From an uncultured Verrucomicrobiales bacterium (GTDB lineage Bacteria > Verrucomicrobiota > Verrucomicrobiia > Verrucomicrobiales > Akkermansiaceae): a DNA stretch of 48,270 nucleotides. The first letter of the stretch is position 1. Each line of letters opens with the position of its first letter. Below the pieces are notes generated by a model that saw only the letters and a program-made list of their open reading frames with translations, did no database searches and was not told where the DNA came from. The DNA is taken from NCBI GenBank assembly GCA_938008215.1, contig CALLLS010000045.1, positions 1-48,270 on the forward strand. The letters run 5' to 3'. Both the position numbers and the translations under genes were made by a program. Below, piece after piece: positions 42,512 to 48,270 of the stretch.

Positions 42512-43086
42512 GTAAGCCATATTCCATAGCTCTTTTCGGAGGCTCTTTTGATCCTATTCACATTGGTCATGTAAGTTTAATTGAACAGATAGCCATAGAG
42601 TTTTCTTTTGATAAAGTAATAGTTCTACCTTGTAAGCAATCTCCCCACAAAAAGAACGCTCCTATTGCTAGTGATGCAGATCGATTAGGCATGTGCCAGA
42701 TCGCAACTGCACACATCGACATCGTAGAGGTCAGCGATTGGGAAATAAACGAATCTTCAGAGCAATCTTACACTTGGTCAACGGTAGAGTATCTGAAAAA
42801 CAAATACCCATCGGCGAAATTATTTTTCATTTTAGGAACAGACCAATGGAATGTATTGCATAAGTGGGCTCGATATGATTACCTGAAGTCAGAACTGACA
42901 TTCGTAGTTGTGAAAAGACAAGAGGAAGTTATAGAAAGAGTAGACGCTAAATATATATCTCTAGATTTTAATAACCCAGTGTCTTCCACGTTAATTAGAA
43001 GTCAATTTTCTAATGAGAGCAAACCCTCAGGCTTATCGCCTAGCGTATTAGAATTCATCTTATCCAAAGGACTTTATAAAAAGTAA
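42508..43086 (+). CDS. nadD: Nicotinate-nucleotide adenylyltransferase
   Basis: 192 residues. Adenylates nicotinate mononucleotide to deamido-NAD, the step before NadE, which is also in this window. ALFGGSFDPIHIGHVSLIEQ (HxGH at about 18-21), VIVLPCKQSPHKK, the middle FFILGTDQWNVLHKW and the C-terminal VSSTLIRSQF (the family's ISSTxIR motif) are intact. Its stop butts directly against the stop of the convergent aroK. Confidence 0.95.
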   Translation: MSKPYSIALFGGSFDPIHIGHVSLIEQIAIEFSFDKVIVLPCKQSPHKKNAPIASDADRLGMCQIATAHIDIVEVSDWEINESSEQSYTWSTVEYLKNKYPSAKLFFILGTDQWNVLHKWARYDYLKSELTFVVVKRQEEVIERVDAKYISLDFNNPVSSTLIRSQFSNESKPSGLSPSVLEFILSKGLYKK

Positions 43087-43629
43087 CTACACCTCATGTT
43101 TGGAAAAAAAATAGGAGGCCGAGTCTATTATTCCGCCTGAAATCTCAGAAATACTCAATCCTTCCGTATCGATCTTGAATTGAGAAACTTCTTCGTATAT
43201 GGGATCTCTTTCCTCCATAAGTGTAAGAATTTTCAGTTCCATCTCTCCTCCACTCAGAAGGGGGCGATTATTATCATTAGAGACTCTTTTAAAGGTCTCT
43301 TCCTTAGTAGTTCTTAACCATACGACATAACCAAGTGACTTCAAGAGGTCTCTATTAAGGTCAGAAACAGGCATTCCGCCACCTGTACTAATGACTGCTT
43401 TTTCGGTTGCTGTCTGGCAAAAATTTTCAAGCATTTCATGCTCCAGCTTCCTGAAGTAAGGCTCTCCTTTCTTTTCGAAGATTTCAGAAATCTTCATCCC
43501 TTCTCTTTTTTCAATCATTTCATCAGTTTCAATATGATGGAAATTGAGCTTTTTAGAAATCTCTCTAGCAATGGCACTTTTACCAGTCCCCATAAATCCT
43601 ACTAAAACGATATTCTCTGCTATACTCAC
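43087..43629 (-). CDS. aroK: Shikimate kinase
   Basis: 180 residues, normal size. Phosphorylates shikimate with ATP in the aromatic amino acid pathway. The P-loop is VLVGFMGTGKSAIAREI (about 8-24), ETDEMIEKREGMKISEIFEKKGEPYFRKLEHE supplies the substrate Asp and Arg-Lys segment, STGGGMP the shikimate loop, and RPLLSG the C-terminal lid. It stands alone, convergent with nadD, and 100 bp from the Sua5-type gene start on the other strand. Confidence 0.95.
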   Translation of the reverse strand: MSIAENIVLVGFMGTGKSAIAREISKKLNFHHIETDEMIEKREGMKISEIFEKKGEPYFRKLEHEMLENFCQTATEKAVISTGGGMPVSDLNRDLLKSLGYVVWLRTTKEETFKRVSNDNNRPLLSGGEMELKILTLMEERDPIYEEVSQFKIDTEGLSISEISGGIIDSASYFFSKHEV

Positions 43630-43729
43630 AACGGAAAGGTCACATGAATTCGAGCGCTTGAATAGATCATAAGCAAGTAATTTTTAGTTCTTGATAAAAT
43701 GGACAACCCTAAGAACAGTTATCTTAACA

Positions 43730-44773
43730 ATGGAAACTGAAATTTTAGTCGCAGATTTATATAACTGGAAAGACGCCAGTGTAACTGCTTCAGCCCTATT
43801 GAAAGATGGACAGGTGGTAGCTCTCCCAAGTGAAACAGTTTATGGCCTCGCTGCCAGTATTTATGAAGAGGAAGCTTTAGACTATATTTTCGAAGCTAAG
43901 GGGCGTCCTTCATATGACCCTTTAATCGTTCATATAGGGGAAGTTTCTGACCTTTCCAAAGTAGCGGAAATAAGTGATGAACTTAAGCCCATCGTTAACT
44001 TGCTTACGGAAACATTCTGGCCTGGTCCTTTGACTCTTGTCTTACCAAAAAAGAAAGAGATTTCAAACACCATAACAAGCGGCTTAGATACCGTGGCAGT
44101 GAGGCTACCTGAAAATGAAATTTTGAGAGAAACTTGCAAGATCGCCGGGCCTCTAGCAGCCCCTAGCGCGAACCGCTTTGGAAGCATAAGCCCAACTTCC
44201 GCTTCAGCAGTATTTAAGGAGCTAAACGGACTCATCCCCCTTATCGTTGACGGAGGAGCATCCCGCGAAGGAATAGAAAGCACAATTATTAAGCCCTCTC
44301 CTGCTCCAGCCGAAGGAAAGAAGCCTATATTCACTTTACTCCGTCCAGGAGCAACGACTCGCGAGGAACTACGTAAGATTGGCAAGATAGAGAAGCCAAA
44401 ACCACCTAAGAAGGACTCCACAGAGAGCATAAAGGTGGATGCTCCTGGGATGTTAGATTCGCACTATGCACCAAAGACACCTTTATATCTCTTTAATTCG
44501 TTTGAGGAATTTAAGCCTGAAGAAGGAAAGAAATACGGGCTATTCACCCTTAAAGGAGAAGATGGGATGTACTTTAAAAAACACGCTTGGGATGAAGTGA
44601 TGACCTTAAGCCCTGGAAACGGAAAGACTAAAGAAGGAGCGGTTCGTTTCTTTTGGGCGATGCGCCAATTAGATGAAAAAGGGCTCGATGCAATTATTGC
44701 AGAACCGATGAATACTGCGAATATTGGAGAAGCGATGATGGATCGCTTGAGACGAGCTGCAGTTAATTGCTGA
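43730..44773 (+). CDS. tsaC: L-threonylcarbamoyladenylate synthase, Sua5 type
   Basis: 347 residues from ATG 43730; the TTG at 43691 is a less likely start. Makes threonylcarbamoyl-AMP for the t6A37 modification of tRNA. The YrdC domain has VALPSETVYGLAA, KGRPSYDPLIVHI, WPGPLTLVLPKK, VAVRLPEN and APSANRFGSISPT, followed by a linker and a C-terminal Sua5 domain that starts at APGMLDSHYAPKTPL. The two-domain length marks it as Sua5-like rather than the short TsaC. No tsaB/D/E nearby. Confidence 0.93.
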   Translation: METEILVADLYNWKDASVTASALLKDGQVVALPSETVYGLAASIYEEEALDYIFEAKGRPSYDPLIVHIGEVSDLSKVAEISDELKPIVNLLTETFWPGPLTLVLPKKKEISNTITSGLDTVAVRLPENEILRETCKIAGPLAAPSANRFGSISPTSASAVFKELNGLIPLIVDGGASREGIESTIIKPSPAPAEGKKPIFTLLRPGATTREELRKIGKIEKPKPPKKDSTESIKVDAPGMLDSHYAPKTPLYLFNSFEEFKPEEGKKYGLFTLKGEDGMYFKKHAWDEVMTLSPGNGKTKEGAVRFFWAMRQLDEKGLDAIIAEPMNTANIGEAMMDRLRRAAVNC

Positions 44774-44819
44774 TTTAGACAGCCCATATATGCTGCCTAT
44801 TGCAGATAAACAAGTCGCT

Positions 44820-46010
44820 TTAGAGAAGATACTTCGCGGCTGTCTCCACATCCTTATCCCCTCGTCCAGACATGTTACAAATGATGATTTCATCCTTAGA
44901 CATTTTACCAGCAGTTTTTAAGACATATGCTAGACCATGAGAAGTCTCTAAGGCAGGAAGTATTCCCTCTATACTAGAGATTTCTTTAAATGCTTTGAGA
45001 GCTTCATCATCGGTAGCGTAATCGTATTCGGCTCTCCCTACATCTTGCAGATAGGCATGCTCTGGTCCAATGGCAGCGTAATCTAAGCCTGCACTCACAG
45101 AATGTGTCAGCTCTATTTGACCATCATCATCAGCTAGGAGCCAAGTTTTAGTGCCTTGTAAGACGCCTAGCTTCCCTCCTTGAAATCGTGCTGCATGACG
45201 CTCAGGAATAATCCCGTCTCCGCCAGCTTCTACTCCCATCATTCTTACCTCTGTATCCTCTAAGAAAGGATGAAAAAGACCTATCGCATTTGAACCACCG
45301 CCTACACACGCTACTAATAAATCGGGAAGGCGTCCTTCTTTAGCGAGAATTTGCTCACGCGCTTCCAGACCAATAACACGGTGAAAGTCTCTCACCATCA
45401 TAGGAAATGGGTGCGCTCCAAGTGCAGAACCCAAAATATAATGCGTATTTTCTACAGAAGCGACCCAATCTCGCATTGCTTCATTTACCGCCTCTTTTAA
45501 AGTCGCTTGTCCTGCGGTGACGCCAACTACTTCCGCTCCCATGAGGCGCATACGAGCGACATTAAGCGACTGTCGCTCCATATCCACTGACCCCATGTAG
45601 ACGCGACATTCCATCCCAAAGCGGGCGCATACGGTAGCAGTCGCTACACCGTGTTGACCAGCACCCGTCTCTGCAATGATACGCTTTTTCCCAAGACGTT
45701 TAGCGAGTAAAATTTGTCCGATCGCATTATTAATTTTGTGAGCTCCTGTATGAAGAAGATCTTCACGCTTAAAGTAAATTTTAGCTCCCCCTAGTTTCTC
45801 AGTGAGACGTTCTGCAAAATAAAGAGGGGTGGGTCTACCACAAAAGTTCATCAAGAGGTCATCGAGCTCTTCTTGGAATGCAGGGTCTTTTCGCGCTGCT
45901 ATATATGCCGCCTCTAAGTCTAAGAGTGGCGTCATCAGCGTCTCAGGCACGAACATGCCGCCAAATTTCCCAAAGTGACCTGATTTATCCGGAAGAGTTG
46001 CAGTAGACAT
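44820..46010 (-). CDS. trpB: Tryptophan synthase beta subunit
   Basis: 396 residues. Condenses indole with serine using [21 protein letters not shown] near the start, [21 protein letters not shown] with the PLP Lys at about residue 92, [29 protein letters not shown] (PLP phosphate) and [11 protein letters not shown] are present, so the enzyme looks active and of the standard TrpB1 class. trpA is not adjacent, so the trp operon is split. It follows mnmM-like by 47 bp and may be in one run cysJ-mnmM-trpB. The region between it and the convergent tsaC (46 bp) shows no clear terminator. Confidence 0.97.
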   Translation of the reverse strand: MSTATLPDKSGHFGKFGGMFVPETLMTPLLDLEAAYIAARKDPAFQEELDDLLMNFCGRPTPLYFAERLTEKLGGAKIYFKREDLLHTGAHKINNAIGQILLAKRLGKKRIIAETGAGQHGVATATVCARFGMECRVYMGSVDMERQSLNVARMRLMGAEVVGVTAGQATLKEAVNEAMRDWVASVENTHYILGSALGAHPFPMMVRDFHRVIGLEAREQILAKEGRLPDLLVACVGGGSNAIGLFHPFLEDTEVRMMGVEAGGDGIIPERHAARFQGGKLGVLQGTKTWLLADDDGQIELTHSVSAGLDYAAIGPEHAYLQDVGRAEYDYATDDEALKAFKEISSIEGILPALETSHGLAYVLKTAGKMSKDEIIICNMSGRGDKDVETAAKYLL

Positions 46011-46057
46011 AATTTATTAAATGTAGCAGAGATTTTTTAAAGAACAGTAGAAAATTA

Positions 46058-46642
46058 CTAAATACGCCCTTTTTGAATCCCTAGTAAATAAGGGGCTTTT
46101 GATCGCGTATTATGAGGATTTACTTTCAGAACATTATATTGCGTGGAATATAGTGAGCTCGCCCATTCGTCAACGGCACTCGCTTCCGCAGCTCCGCCCT
46201 CATGTCCTGGATAACAGACAATCGTTAATAGCCCTCCTTCTGAAATGAGGCTAAGCGCTTTATCTAGAGCATATAGAGTCGTATCTTTTTCGGTGATCAC
46301 TGATTTGTCACTATTCGGTAAATACCCTAAATTAAACATAATAGCGGACACCTTCTCAACACAGTGTTCTGCGAGTTTACTATGACAACATTGGTGCAAG
46401 CTTACTCTGGGAAGGTAATCTTTTCCCTTTAGCCATCCCTCATCCTCTAATAGATCTTTGGTTTGTTTAATAGCCTCCCCCTGCACATCAAAGGCATAAA
46501 CTTTACCTTTGTCCCCTACGCACTGGGCAAGAAAAAGCGTGTCATACCCATTACCAGCAGTAGCATCGATAGTAGTATCACCCTCCTTTATAACTCGAGC
46601 AATCCAATTATGAGCGATCGCAAGGGTGCGTAAACTTAACAT
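46058..46642 (-). CDS. MnmM/YtqB-like class I SAM methyltransferase
   Basis: 194 residues. TTIDATAGNGYDTLFLAQCVGDKG (SAM loop, about 23-46) and IMFNLGYLPNSDKS (family motif N-L-G-Y-L-P, about 103-116) and IVCYPGHEGGAAEA are typical of the YtqB group, annotated earlier as rRNA methylase. Characterised YtqB (MnmM) methylates the wobble uridine of tRNA to form mnm5s2U. The assignment to this reaction is by family only. Located between cysJ and trpB on the same strand, with no functional link apparent. Confidence 0.82.
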   Translation of the reverse strand: MLSLRTLAIAHNWIARVIKEGDTTIDATAGNGYDTLFLAQCVGDKGKVYAFDVQGEAIKQTKDLLEDEGWLKGKDYLPRVSLHQCCHSKLAEHCVEKVSAIMFNLGYLPNSDKSVITEKDTTLYALDKALSLISEGGLLTIVCYPGHEGGAAEASAVDEWASSLYSTQYNVLKVNPHNTRSKAPYLLGIQKGRI

Positions 46643-46686
46643 GTATTGACACTCTCACTTATAAGCATCCCGTCAAGAGCTAGCTC

Positions 46687-48270
46687 TTAATAAACGTCTC
46701 TTGCGTAACGCTTCTCTTTCTTAAGAAGTTTAATGTAATCCACCGCTTCTTGTTCACTCATTTTTCCGTGAACTTCCGCGATCTTATGAAGCACTAGATC
46801 TACGTCCTTCGCCATGCGAGATGCATCACCACAGATATAAAAGTGGGCGCCTTCTCGGAACCATTTCCAAATTTCGGAGCCTTCTTCCATCATGCGATCT
46901 TGCACGTAAATTTTTTCTTTTTGATCACGTGAGAATGCTGTTGTGAGCTTATTAAGCCCCCCTTTCTTCTGCATGCCGTCAAGCTGCTCTGCATACAGAA
47001 AATCTGTTTCTACATGCGGGTTTCCAAAGAAGAGCCAGTTTTGCCCCTCTGCCTTCGTCGCTTCACGCTCTTCTAAGAATGCTCGGAACGGAGCAATCCC
47101 TGTTCCTGGCCCACACATAATAACATTCTTTTTCGTATCTTCTGGGAGACGAAATGCCTTATTAGAATGAACAAAGACTCCTGGATTCATTCCTTCTGAA
47201 CGGTCGGAAAGGAAAGTAGAGCAGACTCCACCGCGGCTTCTTCCATGCCCTTCATAGCGCACAATAGCAACGGTAAGATGAACTTCTCCAGGGTGTGCCT
47301 TGGGGCTAGAAGAGATCGAGTAGAGGCGCGGCTGTAACTTCTTAAGAACACCTACGAACTCCTCGGCATCTATGAAATCCGCAGGATGATCTAAGATCAG
47401 GTCTATAAGTTCCCGGCCCCAACAAAAGTCATCATACGCTTTCTTATCGTCAGCTTCCACCAGAGAGCGTAAAAACGGTGAACCGCTATTACTCTGCCAT
47501 GTTGTGATCAGCTTTTTATTGAGGGAGCGTATATCGTAATTTGAGATAAGAGCTTCCCTTAAAGTAGCGGTCTTCTTATCTGGAGTAGGGACTTCTTCTG
47601 TCGGTTTAAAGCCCAGATTTTCAATAATCTCATCCACCACCTCAATCGGATTCTTAGGTAATACTCCTAGTGCATCACCGGCCTCGTAGACGAGATCAGA
47701 GCCCTCCAAAGAAAGCTCAGTGTGGAATGTCTCGCGCTGAGAACCTTCTTTATTCAAATTATAATTATTGAGAATAGGTGCAGGGAACGGGTTCTTTTTC
47801 CCAAACGGAACCGTTTCGTCTATCGTTTCCTCTTCGACCACTATTGCCGAATTCGCCCCAAACGCCTGAAGCACCTTTCCTTGCCATTCATCGAACGGGT
47901 CTTCATAATCGACGTCGGCATCCACGCGATCAGCCATGCGTCTGCCGCCAAGCTCCCCTAGGCGCTTATCAAAGTCTATCCCAATTTGGCAAAAGTCGGG
48001 ATACTCTGTATCCCCTAGCCCAAAGACGGCATATTTTACCCCTTCCATCTTAGGAGCATACTCTGACATAAGTGCGGCATGGAGGTCTGTCGCATTATCG
48101 GGCGCTTCCCCATCACCATAGGTTGAGGTAATTATCAAAAGGTTCTCAATATTAGGAAGATCATTTACTGAGACCTCAGCCATGTCTTGAATCGTGACCT
48201 CTAGTGTATCCTTTGTCGCTTTTGCTAGCTTCCTAGAACATCCCTCGGCATTTCCTGTCTGTGATCCATA
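46687..48270 (-). CDS. cysJ: Sulfite reductase flavoprotein alpha subunit, 5' end cut off
   Basis: The frame stays open to the right edge, so the N-terminus lies outside; 527 residues are visible. Upstream of the first Met (48183) the codons read YGSQTGNAEGCSRKLAKATK, the FMN-binding start of a flavodoxin domain, which shows that the Met at 48183 is internal. TSTYGDGEAPDNA completes the flavodoxin site. The FAD-binding domain has RLYSISSSP and GGVCSTFL; the NADPH domain has MCGPGTGIAPFRAFLEER and the C-terminal YARDVY. It passes electrons from NADPH to the haemoprotein CysI in sulfate assimilation. Related diflavin reductases are an alternative, but the wording fits CysJ best. Confidence 0.9.
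   Translation of the reverse strand, partial: YGSQTGNAEGCSRKLAKATKDTLEVTIQDMAEVSVNDLPNIENLLIITSTYGDGEAPDNATDLHAALMSEYAPKMEGVKYAVFGLGDTEYPDFCQIGIDFDKRLGELGGRRMADRVDADVDYEDPFDEWQGKVLQAFGANSAIVVEEETIDETVPFGKKNPFPAPILNNYNLNKEGSQRETFHTELSLEGSDLVYEAGDALGVLPKNPIEVVDEIIENLGFKPTEEVPTPDKKTATLREALISNYDIRSLNKKLITTWQSNSGSPFLRSLVEADDKKAYDDFCWGRELIDLILDHPADFIDAEEFVGVLKKLQPRLYSISSSPKAHPGEVHLTVAIVRYEGHGRSRGGVCSTFLSDRSEGMNPGVFVHSNKAFRLPEDTKKNVIMCGPGTGIAPFRAFLEEREATKAEGQNWLFFGNPHVETDFLYAEQLDGMQKKGGLNKLTTAFSRDQKEKIYVQDRMMEEGSEIWKWFREGAHFYICGDASRMAKDVDLVLHKIAEVHGKMSEQEAVDYIKLLKKEKRYARDVY

Noticed and set aside
43930-44430. 166-codon open frame on the minus strand inside the Sua5-type gene
   Set aside because: Overlaps a clear YrdC/Sua5 gene on the other strand and has no recognisable motif; an antisense shadow.
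44774-44819. Terminator between the convergent Sua5-type gene and trpB
   Set aside because: Only short, weak complementarity (CAGC/GCTG) and no T-run.

Overview
The window looks like a piece of a bacterial chromosome from the phylum Verrucomicrobiota, probably an Akkermansiaceae/Rubritaleaceae-like lineage. This is inferred from gene content, not from a database search. The pointers are a secreted protein with a PEP-CTERM tail, a CPBP protease next to it, an ExbB-ExbD-ExbD-TPR operon, a Planctomycete/Verrucomicrobia-type DUF1549/DUF1553-like protein, weak or absent Shine-Dalgarno sequences, and Gram-negative envelope genes (bamD, lptE, rodA). Base composition is moderately AT-rich. Most genes are on the minus strand in tight operons. 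I see no rRNA, tRNA, CRISPR array, prophage or complete insertion sequence.

Layout. 1-5326: a cut-off hypothetical gene, a DUF4870 membrane protein, EF-P, a lipoprotein polysaccharide deacetylase, then argD-ribF-aat. 5327-9485 is the least ordinary part: a rhodanese, a possible 51-aa ORF, PolX, a membrane-protein gene split by an in-frame TAA, a half-length asparaginase, two copies of a palindromic repeat, a 14-bp perfect palindrome, and a 35-bp box that occurs upstream of two genes. 9486-14274: miaA, a stand-alone OvoA C-terminal-type methyltransferase, a PH-like membrane protein and YbjN-like protein, a DUF1549-LamG-DUF1553-like lipoprotein lacking a haem motif, and a truncated DUF1439-like gene. 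14283-20296: cmk, a sugar nucleotidyltransferase, and the compact operon bamD-lptE-rsmI-TIM barrel-nspC. 20351-26671: a class IV aminotransferase, rodA coupled to a membrane TPR/beta-helix protein, and CPBP-nadE. 26937-30372: the PEP-CTERM protein, an Lrp regulator-alanine aminotransferase pair, and a second deacetylase. 30451-37185: exbB-exbD-exbD with two TPR proteins, and a Gfo/Idh oxidoreductase. 37299-39953: rpsO-pnp with a structured leader and terminators. 40053-48270: an AsmA-like membrane protein, scpA-nadD, aroK, a Sua5-type gene, trpB, mnmM-like and a cut-off cysJ.

Functionally most of the window is housekeeping: translation and tRNA modification (efp, miaA, rsmI, rpsO, tsaC, mnmM), cofactors (ribF, nadD, nadE), amino acids (argD, aroK, trpB, alaT), RNA turnover (pnp), chromosome condensation (scpA), and envelope building (bamD, lptE, rodA, exb). 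The most promising uncharacterised systems are the Exb/TPR operon, the RodA-linked beta-helix protein, the CPBP/PEP-CTERM locus with its symmetric intergenic motif, and the dispersed palindromic element.
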